DNA from: Lucinisca nassula
Lineage: Eukaryota > Mollusca > Bivalvia > Lucinida > Lucinidae
Assembly: GCA_963580285.1 (NCBI GenBank)
Contig: OY757011.1
Coordinates: 149,791,092 to 149,855,091 of the forward strand
DNA: 64,000 nt
Reading direction: 5' to 3'
Below are positions 11,901 to 26,900 of this stretch, one piece after another. Positions within the stretch are counted from its first letter, which is position 1; every line of letters begins with the position of its first letter. The notes under the pieces are model-generated. The model was not told the origin of the DNA, searched no databases, and saw only the letters and a list, made by a program, of their open reading frames with translations. Both the position numbers and the translations under genes were made by a program.

Positions 11901-14900
11901 AAAGATTAATTCATCATTGCATTAGTATTGTTCGGATGCTGTTCTACTAATGCACTTTATTGTTTCATGTTGTTTTCACTCCAGTTTCTAGAAAAAATAT
12001 TTTATGTTAAATGAAAAATCAATGCAAAAATGATAATGATAAAAGATCATGGTAGGTGGTGGGGGAGGTGGGGGAAGCGATATAAAAACAAACAAGAAAA
12101 TGCAAAATGGAATTATAGACAGGTTTTTCAAAAAAAGGTTAGCTAAAAGGTAAACCAACTGGTGACACCTGCCCACCAGATGCTGCCTGCTGGACTGTTC
12201 ATGGTTATTTTAAAGGCCGGATTTATGAAAAAAAAAACAATTGTCCAAAATAATAGGGATGGGGAGCAGAAGTGTTTGTGGCCGTAGAAGTCATTTTCAA
12301 AGTTGAGTTACAAATTCGTTTCATAAATATGAAACGCTCAGCCTTGTCTTTTTTTTTAAGGAGATAAACAACATGAATAATGAATACATGTATAGAGGAT
12401 TAGCAGCATACTATCAGTAAATAAGGGTTTGGTGCATTGTATGCTTAAAAGGGTTATATCAGTACCCATATTAGCCCTCCATACTTTGCTTGCTTAAATT
12501 ATCAACAATCCAATTAACAAAATAGAAATTCCCTTATAAAATAAAATTCAAAAGAATTTTCAAAAGATTTAAAAGTAGGACATGTCATCATGTAGTCATG
12601 TTACATACTAGCCCAGTTCCATACTTGTTCTAATAAATGCTCAGGGACATTGCAAACAAGGAGTCTTAAAGTGGGTACATGCATGATACAAAATCTTGGT
12701 AACAATGGAATATTGCAGAGTTCAGAAGCCATTTTTGTAATCAATATATGTAAATTATTCAATGTTTTCACATGAAAAATGATAATCCTCTTAGAGAGTG
12801 GGCATTTATTAGAATACATATGGTAGTAACTTGCAGTTATCCTGAAGTATTCTTCTTGTGTTTGAAAAGTGAAGGCACTTGTCAGACTTCTGATCGGTAT
12901 CTACACCTTATATATGTATTCAGGGTGATATGATTTGTAGTAATGTAAATTCAGTTAACACAAGAAAAATAATTTTCCTTTTAAGAGAAAGACTACACCT
13001 TCAGGTGAGGGAATTCTTGAAAAAATATTTCCATTTCTCTCTTCTGTAGGGTCTACATCGAAAGGAGCAAATTCTTTCCTTTAACAGTAGACCCCTTTTT
13101 AGAGGGGCTGAGTTTACAGGAAAGCAAACAAGAAGTTCCTAAAGTTAACTCCCTAGAAAAGGTACAGAAAAATGAATCCATTTCCTGTAAAATTCTAAAA
13201 AAAAAAAAGTAATGTTTACCGCAGAGTAAACTGTTGCTGTTGAGGATGTAGGTTGATCTTAGTTGGGCTTTTTGACAACATGATGATTAAAGATGAATGT
13301 AACAACAACAAAAGCAAGAGAAGGAATCAGTTAAAAATTGGCTTGGCACAGGTTATACAAACTAACAATGTCGTTAAAAACTTTGATCATTTGTTAGTTT
13401 GAATTCAGTTTTAATGTCTCCATCAACACTGTTAAGGTCATTTTGGAGACATTGCTTCAAATTTTGTGGGACCTTTACCCGACATCGAGATGAAATGACA
13501 TCTCAATCCCTGCTGACCTTTTTTCATTTAATATGGCAAATATGCCAGTATTTTTGCTGAAAATAATGTGAGAAGCTTTTGCAAATGCAAAAACTACTCA
13601 TTTATTAGCAAACACACAGCTACATTAGGTGTTGTTCATGAAGGAAAAGTGAATATTTTGGCCACTAACGAGATCATTATGCTGACAGTGATATGAATGA
13701 CAGGGTTCAGAAGGCCCTGTCACAGTTGTAGTATTTATATAAGAAAAGATTACTATCCGATTTCATATTTGATAGCTATTTGACATGGCATAGATATATT
13801 GAGGAATCTGACAGTATCAACTTTGCCCAGTTAGCTGAGTATAAAGGTTACCTTCCTTTGAATCATTGAAGTGTTTTGAAGTGGTTTTCACTGCAGTGTG
13901 AGCATCCTTAAACTGAATCAAAGGCTGCACTCTCACCTTTTTCCCTGTGCAAAGCTTCTGGATTTTGTCTTTTATTGCTTATTTTGCTTCATTTTTCAGC
14001 TTAATGAGATGAAGCTGTTAACCCAGGTTATAAGCTAAAATGCCAGAACAGGACATTGGGAAACAGAGCAGGCCGTGATCAGCCTCCCCAGAATGTGGCA
14101 TCTGATCAGGGCCTTCACTGTTAGCAAAACATTCAGCCAACCCCTTAATAAATTTCTAAGTATAACTGAACCTTACACTACTAAATTCGAAATAGGGGAC
14201 TGCTGTATTCTATTTTTATAGCCCCGCTTTGAAAAAGTGGGGGCTATATTGGATTTGGCTTGTCCGGAATTCCGTCTGTCTGTCTGTCTGTCTGTCTGTC
14301 TGTAATCTTGTCCGGAATTCCGTCTGTCTGTAATATTTGATAGTGGGTACCTTGTTACCGCAACTCCTCTTACAGTTCTAGGTCAATCCTTTTGAAACTT
14401 TACAGGTGTTTTCATATAGGTCTGAAGATGTGCATATTCTTTTTTCATTATCCTTAAATAATTTTTTTCACTTATTTCACCTTTTTTAACTTAGACAATT
14501 TTTGAGATCTACTAATGTTAAAATGTATAGGGAGTAGCTACCTTGTTACCGCAACTCCTCTTACAGTTCTAGGTCAATCCTTTTGAAACTTTACAGGTGT
14601 TTTCATATAGGTCTGAAGATGTGCATATTCTTTTTTCATTATCCTTAAATAATTTTTTTCACTTATTTCACCTTTTTTAACTTAGACAATTTTTGAGATC
14701 TGGTAATGTTAAAATGTATAGGGAGTAGCTACCTTGTTACCGCAACTCCTCTTACAGTTCTAGGTCAATCCTTTTGAAACTTTACAGGTGTTTTCATATA
14801 GGTCTGAAGATGATCATATTCTTTTTTCATTATCCTTAAATAATTTTTTTCACTTATTTCACCTTTTTTAACTTAGACAATTTTTGAGATCTACTAATGA

Positions 14901-17900
14901 AGAACTCGTTTTTTCCTAGAACTATTCCCCAATGGAATAGTCTTCCCTCCTCTGCGGTGAATGCCAAGTCCGCAGAAGAGTTCAAAGCCCGCACAGTGTA
15001 AGATTGGGTCTCAGAGGTATGCATTTTAGGATACCTCTGTTATGCAGATTGTAAATAGTTTTAAGGACGCATCCAGTGCCTCTCTTTTTTTTTTTTTTTT
15101 TTTTTTTTTCAGCTAAATTCTAAATTTAGCCACCCAATCAACTGAGGTAATGGCCAGATATGACCGACTCAGTATAAGAAGATAGATAGATATATGTTAA
15201 AATGTATAGGGAGTAGCTACGTTGTTACCGCAACTCCTCTTACAGTTCTAGGTCAATCCTTTTGAAACTTAAAAGGTGTTTTCATATAGGTCTGAAGATG
15301 TGCATATTCTTTTTTCATTATCCTTAAATAATTTTTTTCACTTATTTCACCTTTTTTAACTTAGACAATTTTTGAGATCTACTAATGTTAAAATGTATAG
15401 GGAGTAGCTACCTTGTTACCGCAACTCCTCTTACAGTTCTAGGTCAATCCTTTTGAAACTTTACAGGTGTTTTCATATAGGTCTGAAGATGTGCATATGC
15501 TTTTTTCATTATCCAAAACTTATTTTTTAACTTAGACAAGGCGTAGGTACCTTGTTAGGGATTTAACCCTCTCACAAGTCTTTACCTTTAATTCATGAGT
15601 CTTTCTCCTCTGACAGGGCTATAGCGGGGCTATAGTCAGATCCTCTGACAGTTCTAGTTCACACTTGGCGGTGCAATCTTTAGTTGACACCTTAAGCTCA
15701 GTTTCTTGAACAAACACAGATCTCCAGGTTAATTAATCTTCATAAACACATAAGCCATGATGCACCCTGCCGATACTGTTGATGCTACTGACCATGACCC
15801 AGTTTTTTGCTAAACAATATTTAGTCTGTGCTTTTAGCACTGTTTCATGAATATGAACACCTCTAGGCTAATGAAAAGGCATGCATACAACCACTATGAC
15901 ACATCCTGCTCAGCATTACGAAGACATGCCTATACCAATACATTGTGAACTTTACTGCCAAAAAAAAACAAACCACAAACATTTTAAGATGAAAAAACGT
16001 GATATTTTTCTAATTCTGCTCAAAATATAGATTGTGGCTACTCGTTAGAACCGCCTCATCGAGGCAATTTTAACGAGTAGCCACAATCTATATTTTGAGC
16101 AGGAACCCCAGTTTTACTTTATAAAAGTGGGGTTTAAAGGGGTCAAAGTTATATAGGCGTGTTTTTGTGATGGTGCTATTGACTGTTACAGTCCTTGATT
16201 TTCTAATCATGCTTGGTGAACAGTGTTCAGTATTTTAGGCCATTCATACACAAATCAGCCATGACACACCCTTCCCAGTGCTATCAACTATTATTGCCTT
16301 GACACATAGGCTCGGCTGACCAATGTTAAGTCAGTGCATTCAGCTCTGTTTCTTGAATGTTGCCAGCAGTTGACATATTGACAAATTCCGTGTCTAAATT
16401 GATTTCCTTACTAATTTCAATGGGTTTATACAGAGATTATTAACTTACGTTGGTCAGACCATCACAAAAACACGCCTATATAATTTTGACTCCCTTAAAC
16501 CCCAATTTTATACAGTAAAGGTTGGGTTTACAGGGGTGTACATTATTTTTCTTATTTCTGTTTAAAAACATAAATTATGGGTACTCGTTAGAACTGCCTT
16601 GTTGAGGCAGTTCTAACAAATACTCACAACCTTTGTTTGGAGGATATGAAGAAAAATATCCCAACTTTTCATCCGAAAAATGACCATTTTGGAGATATAA
16701 AAGATTAATGCTAAAATACCCTAAATACTTGAGATCAATCTAACTTGTATGTGTATCTTACAGAAAATTTGAGAGCTTAAATTTTGCGCTTGATTATAAC
16801 TTGCTGCTAGAATGGCAAACAGTGCAGAAACTGACCAGACTCTTCCTTTACTATTTGCAGTTCTACTTTTCAAGATAAAATCTTTCAGTTGTATAAACTA
16901 AAATTCGTGAGAAAGGAATAAATATACCAGTATAACTGAGCAGGGACTGTTGTATTATGTGTCATTTGTAAAGAGAAAGTGGACATGAAAGAAAGATGTT
17001 TCGGAACTGCTGGCTTGCATAATAATTATGCCTGTGCACAGTCTTATTTGATATTGTCTGATTATGTTCTGTTTAATTCACATTTTCCCTTTCATCCAAG
17101 GCTGCATTTTGTTGTTGTTACACAAGTCTTGTTTTGTTAACATGTTACCATATACTGTTGTAACACCAGTCTTGTCTTGTTAGCCTGTTACCATTATTTT
17201 TGTAAATGCATTTATTGTTATTACCATCTCAACACAGTTCATACTGTATCTTCTTTTGTAAAGGGATAAAGTCATATGTCAAAACCGCTTTACCGTCATT
17301 TTGGATAAAATGCATTCTAACCCTTTCAACCCGATAGACTGAATCTGATACCCCTGCAAACAGTGTGGATCCAGATTAGATGCCATCTCATCTGGATCTA
17401 CACTTTTTGTCATTCTGTTGATGATTTTTAACTAAAACCCTTATTTGCAATAATGGACAAGTCCAAAGACAAAGCTGAAAGAGCCCATTTCAGAAACTCA
17501 GGGGTGAAAGGGATAAATTCAGCTCAGCTGTACCAAATGGAATTTTCCTCCTTGTATAATGGAAGGAGTCTGTTTTGAAATTTAGGTGTGTCCGGTTGTG
17601 TTTTCTTCAAAATTTGTTTGATAAATGGCTTAATTTTTTGCAAACAATGTAGGCGTTGATCAGACGCCGCATTCTGCGGTGTCTGATCTGGGCCTGCACT
17701 GTTTGCCAGGGTACCCATTTTGGGGTTTCCAATACAAAATGGGTTACTGTCTTACCATAGATGATTTTATCCCTTCACAATATTCATCTGCCACATGTAT
17801 TGTTATGTTCACTGTTTATGCATGAGTGATTTGTTTGAAGGTACGAGTTGGTAGTCTCCCAAGACGGCTCAATGCATGGCACTGTTAAATTACTTGAGAG

Positions 17901-20900
17901 ACAGAAGTTACAAAATTTAAAGAAACATGAAGGCAAAAGAAATCGTAAAGGTGATAGATCTGTTTGTGCGATATAAATTTTGCTAGTCTAGATGTGTGAT
18001 TTTATTTTCACTTATAAAATACAGTGAAATTCCTATATTAAGACCACCTTTGGGACTGTTCAAAAGTGGTCCTTAAGACCATTTTTGAACAGTCCCAAAG
18101 GTGGTCCCTGACCAGAGGACATTGTGTGCTGAAACCATGAAGAAAGAGTAACTGCACCCTTCTAAATAAACTTTTTAAAGCAGAATTAGTCTTAATTTTA
18201 GGTGGTCTCAACCCTTATCTTGCTGAATATTCATTTAAGCCACACCCATTTCTGTCTCTCAACCAATCAAATTACTTGATGTAATTTATTGCTACAAATT
18301 CATGAACTAAATGCCAAACTGTGTAGATCCTGATCAGATGGCTTCTTCAGAAGCCATCTGATCTGGATCTACACTGTTTGCAAAGATAGGGGTTGTCGTG
18401 AACAGCAAGATAAGGGTTAATAGCAGAATTTCACTGTACCTTATTTCACATAATCCAATAGCATTTTCTGTGATTCCCCTGTAATGCTTGTAACGTCTTT
18501 TATAAACAGCCTCTTTCAATTTTATTTTCTGTTCTGAATTATAGAAAAGGAGACGATGTAAACCTGGTTTATTTGTAGTCTTTCTGTTTCTGATTTGGTT
18601 GATTTGAGGTTTAACGTCCCCGTCAACACTGTAAAGGTCATTTTGGAGACGTTGCTTCCAATTTTGTGGGACTTTTACCCGACATTGAGATGAAATGACA
18701 TCTCAAGCCCTGTCGCCCAATGAAACCAATAGGGTTTATTAGCATGGGCGGTCCGCCTCGCACTGCGGTTCCTGGACAGGCTTAGATCCTCTAAGCGGTT
18801 TACCAGTACTAGTGTGTGGGCCGGATTCAGCTCTGCGTGGAAGCATCATGTTTCTGTTTCTGATGGAATGTACTTTATGTATCCTGTAGATCGTGGCAAA
18901 CTGTTGCCTTTGTAAGTTATCTGGGAAGTGAAACTGCCTGGCCGACTTAAAAAATACATGATTAACTCTCACTATGCTGAAGCAAAATATGCAGTCAACG
19001 GGCCTCTGTGGCCTAGTGGATAAGAGCGCTGACTCTTAATCATTAGGTCTCTCACCGCTGTGGTTCAAGCCTGGCTCGGGCCACATGAGAGACGCCAAGT
19101 TCTGCAACGGAAGGTCAGGTGGTTTTTCTCCGGGTACTCTGGTTTTCGCCCACCTCTGATTAACGATCGGCTGGATATGAGTGAAATAATCTTGAAAGGG
19201 CCGTAAAACCCCCCCAAAAAAATAAAAAAATATGCAGTCAAACTCCGATGGCTCGAGCCCCTTTGAGAGCGTGACCCTTTGGGTTCGAGATGGTTGTAGT
19301 TTGAGCCACGGAGGGTAATTTACGGTGCCATAGCAGGAGGCGTAATTAAAGATAATTGTGGGATGTCTTTTCAGTGTTCTATATTATAAATGTATGTTAT
19401 GTGTATTTATTAGAATTACCTCATCGAGGTGATTCTAATGAGTACACACAGCATACAATTGCAACATAAAAGAAGCAGGTCTCCCTACATTATCCCTATA
19501 TCATATTTGGAGGAATTCCTTGCAGACTCAAAAAAGGGGTAGACTCATACATGGAAAACAAGCCATCAGGGTTCAAGCCATTAAGTTGGGGGTGTTTTTT
19601 GGATTGGAAAGTTTGTTTTTTTTGGGTTTTTTTGGAAAGCCAGGTGATCAGGATTTATACTGTTTTCAATTCTGCTTCTGAATCAATGGTAAAAATTGAA
19701 ATCTTTGGACACATATGGCAAACTGACAGGCAGATTTCAACAATACCTGATTAAGACAAAAAAGATTAAGACATAAAGACTCCTGTTAAAATGCTGTTTG
19801 TTATTACATGGTTCAGGATATTACACTACCCTTTCGTATGAGCAAGGTTGATCACCAACCGGACAATGGTAACGGAAGTCAAACTGCCCATGTTCCTTCA
19901 TAAGTATGATCGGATATTTGATAAACAAACATGGCAGCCCCCATGGCACAGTTGGTTGATGGTCATCACCATTTTGAAGACTTCAGAAATAGAAGCGCAG
20001 ATTCTATCTTTCATATTGTGCCCATTTTACATCTGTTTACAAAAAAACATGCTTTAACAACACTTAAAATGTGTATTTTCCATTGAGCCAACATATTTTC
20101 ATACCTTTTGCTGGCATTTTGTACACTTGTACCAGAGAAATCAATGCTTTGGTTTGGTTCGACTAAAGTGACGTCATGACTTTCCCGTCATTGAACCAGA
20201 CTAAGTTCGATCAAAGTTTGGTTAACTTCGGTTAACCATGGTGGATGATCAAACTCGCTCTATGCTGTTAAAGATAGATAGAAGACAATCTCATTATAAC
20301 GGTGTTTTGTATGACTTCCAACAGCTGCATCATAAAGGGACTACCATACTGATCCTAAGTATTGGGATAGACAGGCCTAAGCAAACAGTGCAGACCCAGA
20401 TCAGACTGCTCCTGTCTGATCAGTGTCTACACTTTTTGCCATTCAGTCTGAACTTTATTGACTCCTTGTTGGATCATGAAAAAAATTGTTAAAATTTTAG
20501 GAGAATTACAGCAAGTCCTCAAGGTGTCTGAATTTTTGTCGCGCCTGCTATTAGCATGGCGCGATATAGGCGCCCGGTTTTCCATCCGTTCGTTCGTCCG
20601 TCCGTTTGTCAAGGCGTCAACATTTGCGACCACCCTAGCGTTCACCCTGAGGTTTAAGTTTATTTCTCAAGAACTATAAGAGCTTCATTAATGATACTTG
20701 GTACAAACTTGCATCTGGGGATGACAGCTTACATGCAAGCATCCATATTTGACCTTGACTTACATTTCATGGTTCACTGAGTTTGTAAAATATTGCGACC
20801 ACCCTAGCGTTCACCCTGAGGTTCAAGTTTATTTCTCAAGAACTATAAGAGCTTCATTAATGATACTTAGTACAAACTTGTATCTGGGGATGGCAACTTA

Positions 20901-23900
20901 CATGGAAGCATCCATATTTGACCTTGACCTAAATTTCATGGTTCACTGACTTTGTAAAATATTGCGACCACCCTAGCGTTCACCCTGAGGTTCAAGTTTA
21001 TTTCTCAAGAACTATAAGAGCTTCATTAATGATACTTGGTAGAAACTTGTATCTAGGTATGGTTACTTAAATGCAAGCATCCATATTTGACCTTGACCTA
21101 TATTTCATGGTTCACTGACTTTGTAAAATATTGCGACCACCCTAGCGTTCACCCTAATGGTCAAGTTTATTTCTCAAGAACTATAAGAGCTACATTAATG
21201 ATATTTGGTACAAGCTTGCATTTAAGAATGGAAACTTTGGTGCAAGCATCTATGTTTGACCTTGACCTACATATCATGGTTGGGTGACTTTGCACCCCCA
21301 CAGGCGCGACATAGCCTTCGGCGGAATTCTTGTTTAAGAATTTTATGGTATATCCAGAATCATGTTATAATGAATAATGTTATAAAGAGGGTTATGTGTA
21401 TCTGGGTCTCCCACCTCTGTGGGTAAAAGCCTTGCTTAGGTCACAACTGAGAACCCAAGTTCTGCATTGCATGGTCATGATCATGTTGTTGTCTTTTTCT
21501 GGGTACTCCAATGTTACTCCCACCTCTGGTTAGCAATTCCTTTATAATAAACAACCCACAGATTTCTCATTAAAATTGTTTTTCTTTGTTTCTTGAATAT
21601 GTTTGCTGCATGAATGTATTGGAAGAAGAATATAATTACACTTACTAACAGCTAGCTGTCTCGTACTATTAACATAACCAGAAATTGTCTTACTTTACCC
21701 CTTATCCTGCTGAATATTTGAATAAGCCACACCCATTTCTAACTATCAGCCAATCAGATTACAAGATATATTTTTATGCCCCCGCCATTCGAAGAATGGT
21801 GGAAAGGGCATATAGCGTTGCCCCTGTCCGTCCGTCCGTCCGAAACTTAAACGCAGTCAATAACTTCCTTATTTCTCGACGGATTTTAAAATTACTCAGC
21901 AGAAATATTAACCATCATGAGACAAAGTGTCACGTGCAAATCCCAGGTCCGTACCTCCAAGGTCAAGGTCATACTTAGAGGTCAAAGGTCAAAAAAACTT
22001 AAACACAGTCAATAACTTTCTTATTTCTGGATGGATTTTGAAATTACTTTGGAGAAATGTTAACCACCATGAGTCGATGTGTCATGTGCAAAACCCAGGT
22101 CTGTACCTCCAAGGTCAAGGTCATACTTGGAGGTCAAAGGTCAAAAAAAGGGTCCGAAACTTAAACGCAGTCAATAACTTTCTTATTTCTGGATGGATTT
22201 TGAAATTACTTTGTAGAAATGTTAACCATCATGAGTCTATGTGTCACATGCAAAATCCAGGTCTGTACCTCCAAGGTCAAGGTCATACTTGGAGGTCAAA
22301 GGTCAAAAAAAGGGTCCGAAACTTAAACGCAGCCAATAACTTACTTATTTTTGGATGGATTTTGAAATTATTTTGAAGAAATGTTAACCATCATGAGACA
22401 ATGTGTCACGTGCAAACCCAGATCCGTACCTCCATGGTCATACTTGGAGGTCAAATGGCATAAAAAGGGTCCAAAACTTAAACACTGTCAATAACTTTCT
22501 ATGGATGAATAGGAACATAGACATATTTTAGGGCGGGGGCATCAGTGTCCTATGGACGCATTTCTAGGTTTTTGTTTAAATTCACAAACTGAGTGACAAA
22601 CAGTGTAGATCCTGATCAGATGGCTTCCATCTGATCTGGATCTACACTGTTTGTAAAGGTAGGGGTTGCCCTGTACAGCAGGATGAGGGTTAATATTGTG
22701 TACACTCAGTAGTAACTTCTTGTCAAAACAGAAACAAAATAACAAGAAAATACATGTAAAAGATAAAATTACTTCTTCAATTTTGATTAAGTAGTTTAGG
22801 TCGTAGTACCGAAGCGTTAGTCCAAAATCATTAGTCCATAGACAAAATGGCAAATATCAATGTTCAGATCAACAGACATGGCCTCCAGAAGAGTGTAATT
22901 AACCAATACCCTGCTGATCACGATAACCTTAACCTTTGCAAACATTGTAGAATCAGATCAGATGGCTTCTGATCAGGATCTACACTGTTTGTCATTCAGT
23001 TTGCAAATTTGAATGACTACTTATATCAATATATTGCATTGGATGATAATCAGCAATAGGTGTGGCAAAATTGATGTATTCAGCTCGACAATGTTTACAT
23101 GAGTACATCAGGTCAGCTGCATCAGGTGTGGGTTTTTAACCCTTATCTTGCTATTCACGACAACCCCTATCTTTGCAAACAGTGTAGATCAAGATCAGAT
23201 GGCTTCTGAAGAAGCCATCTGATCAGGATCTACACTGTTTGGCATTTTATGAAGTTGTAGCAATAAATTACATCAAGTAATTTGATTGGTTGATAGACAG
23301 AAATGGGTGTGGCTTAAATGAATATTCAGCAAGAGAAGGGTTAAGATTCTTTGAAATAAGAAGTCAAATATTTGTTCCTATCTTATGTATTGTTGTTTGT
23401 ACATAATTTTCAAATGGTGTTGACTTCATTGTTTAAAAATATTGAAATAATAAGGGAAAGTCAAAGGTCAAGAGTTAAATCTATCTCTTTTTAACATGTG
23501 TTTAATATAAGAACAGAGAAATCTTTTGTCAGTCTCAGATTTTTTGTATACCGCTATCAGCCATTCTAGTATTCCAATAAAGGAGGTCAAATAAATGCAT
23601 GCTACTTACATAACTTTCTACTTACCTGTAATACATCTTGTAACTGATTATAGATCAGACCTACTTTAGAGGTATGGTACCTAATTTGCAGGTGTTAAAA
23701 ATAAAATGCAGCTCTTTATTACAATAAATTTCCAGCATTTTTCTGGTAGCTTCTTACATTCCAGGGCTTATTAGCTCACCAGAGCAAAAAGTGCTCATGG
23801 TGAACTATTGTGATTGTCAATATCTGTTGTGTGTTGTGCAGCATCAAAAATTTGCTTTAAATGCTAACTCCATGACCTTAAGGCCAGTTTCATTCAAACT

Positions 23901-26900
23901 TCACAGGAATTTGTCGGGATAGCTTTGTACCAACAAAGCTAAACTCGTTCTGCTACGATAAACAAGGTACGCCACCAGAGATAAAAATAGAAAAATCTTT
24001 AAATGACAAATCCTCCTATACCTATGCACAAAACTCATTCAAACTACATAAAAATGATGCTTATGTGACCCTCTACCAAAATAGCTGAAACTGTTATGCT
24101 CGAATGAGCAGAGTAAAAAATAGAAAAAATGTCAACAGTTTGCTTTAAATGCCAACTCTTCCTGGACCCTTTGACCACTTTGATTCAAACTTCACAGGAA
24201 TGTTGCCTAGGTGGCTCCCAACCTAAATAGCAGAAATTGTTTTGCTTTAATGAACAAGATGGCCGACATAACTAAAAATAGGAAAACGTCAACAATTTCC
24301 TTCAAATGCCAACTTCTCCCAGACATTTGGGCTAATTTGATTAAAACTTCATAGGAATGTTGCTTAGATGGCTTTCTACCAAAACCGCTAGAATTGTTCT
24401 GTGCTAATGATCAAAATGGCCACCAGAGCTAAAAATAGTAAGACAACTCCTTTACTCCTGGGCCAATTTCATTCAAACTTCATAGGAATGTTGCTTAGCG
24501 TACCCTACCAAAATAGCTAAAATTGTTCCACTTTGATGAACAGAATGGCTACTAGAGCTAAAATAGAAAAATCTTTAAACGGGACCCTTCCTATACCCTT
24601 GGGCTAATTTGTTTGAAACTTCATAGGAATGCTGCTTAGGTGGCTCCCTCCCATAAAAGCTAAAATGGTTCTGCTACGATTTGAAAAATGGCCGCCAGTG
24701 TGAAAAAGTAGAAAAACGTGAACAATTGGGTTTAAGTGCCAATTCTTCCTAAATCCTTTGGCCAATTTGATTCAATCTTCACAAGAACATTGTGCATGTG
24801 ACTCCCTACCAAATTATCTAAAATCATTTTGCTCCTATGAACAAGATGGCCACCTGAGCTAAAAATAAAAAATCTTTAAATCACATCTCCTCCTACACCC
24901 TGGGCCACTTTCAGTCAAACTTCGTAGGAATGTTGCTCAGATGACCTTCTACCAAAACAGCTAGTCAGAGACAGCCTTTGGGACAGTTCAAAAGTGGTCT
25001 TAAAGACCAATTTTGAACAGTCCCAAAGGTGGTCTTAATATAGGAATTTTTCTGTATCTTGAAAAGACCACTCCTTCCATACCATTGGTTCGATTTTATT
25101 CAGAGGAAGGTTGAGTAGGTGACTGTCTACCAAAATGGTTTTGCTCCAGTGAAGAAAATGGCGGGCTTAAAAGTGGAAAAATCTTTAAACCCAACTCTCC
25201 TAAACCAGTTTTATTCAAACTTGGCAAGAATGTTGCCCAGGGGACCATTTGTTTAAGTGCAACAGTTATTCTTCATGGACAAAGATGGCTGTCAGTTATC
25301 CACATGACTTCCAAAACCTATGTTACATTTAGAAATCAGGTGAGCGATTCAGGGCCATCTTGGCCTTCTTGTCTGATTTGAATGGTGTGTTGGTTTAATT
25401 TCTTAAGCTATAGGGGCCTCCGAAGAGTACTGACTCTCAATCATTTGGTCTCTCACCACTATGGTTTGAGCCTGGCTTGGGTCACATGTGAGACCCAAAG
25501 TTCTGCAATGGAAGATCAGGTGGGTTTTTTCTCCGGGTACTCTGATTGTTGCCCACCTCTGATTAAGGATCTGCTTGACATAAAAGAAATAATTGTTCAC
25601 CACAACAATTTTATGGGGCCCAGCTTCATCTAGCCCCTAAAAAATACTAAGGGTCACCGATTATGTTTTATTATTAAAGAGACTAACCGTGTATGTACTA
25701 TTTTTTTAAGTACACCACAACCTCTTTATAACACTATTTATGAGGTCCAAAGCAGAAACCATGTTAGTTAAACAAACGTGTTATATCCAAATAAAAATAT
25801 ATAGATTATATATAAATGGTCATTTTTCTATATAATCTATACATTTTTGGGATCCATCTTGAAACTGTGTTATATCCAAAACCGTGTAATAATGAACTAT
25901 GTTATAACGAGGTTGTGGTGTATTTGGGATAGTGTCAGAGATTTGGGATATTTGAGAGGGTGTCAGAGCTTTGAGAATATTCTTCTTTTGTTGCTAACTT
26001 GTGTTTCAAATACCCTTCCATTAATGTATACTAATTTATGTTTCTAATATCACAGGCTCTGGGGATTGGACCTGGAGAGAACAAGCTGAAATGGTGAAAT
26101 GGACAAGAGTAAGTTCATTAACTACAGTAAAACTTCAAATACATACAAGTCATTTACCCAAGCTGGTTCAAGCTCCTCCTTGAGGCCTTTTTAGCTTGTC
26201 TGTTTTTGAATTGCTGATTTATGTTTATTAAGGAACTTTTTGTGTTTTAAAGTACAAGTTCCTTGTGCCGACTTTAGACATACAGTAAAACTCCTACATT
26301 AAGGCCACCTTTGGGACTGTTCAAAAGTGATCTTTAAGACCACTTTTGAACAGTTTCAAAGGTGGCCTCCCACTAGAGCAATGTAGAAAACACTAAGAAA
26401 ATGTTCCTGAAACCTTCCAAATATGCTTTTAAAAGAATAATTTGTCTTAATTTTAAGTGCTGTTTAAGCAGAATTTCACTGCATTTGGTTTAACCTAACA
26501 TGTCGAAAGTCTGCATAGCGTTTGACTGTGCGCTTAATTGAAGGAATTTCTAGGGCCTGTTTTTATCATAAGACTGAAACTGTGTGCTTATTATGACAAA
26601 AGTGATATATCTCATTTGAAGACTTTATGTATGAAGAAACTAGCAGTATGAAATTTTCTGAGCTTTAAATATAATGTGTTTTACTCTTGCAGTCTCCAAT
26701 TCAGACCTCATTACTGAAGTTAGACTCAACTGAGTTGAACAAGTTAGCCCTGGAGTGCTTCCTATGTAAGTAACCACTGACATACACATACACCACAATG
26801 CCTTTATAACACTACTGCTGGGGCAAAAAAAGTGTTGCCATAATAATCCTAAGTATTTGGACAGATAGGCCTGAGCAAACAGTGCAGATCAAGATCAAAC

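Noticed and set aside
19005..19085. tRNA gene
   Set aside because: Box A and box B are present, but the acceptor stem does not close, the sequence ends in a SINE body with A/C tail and target duplications, and degraded relatives are dispersed.
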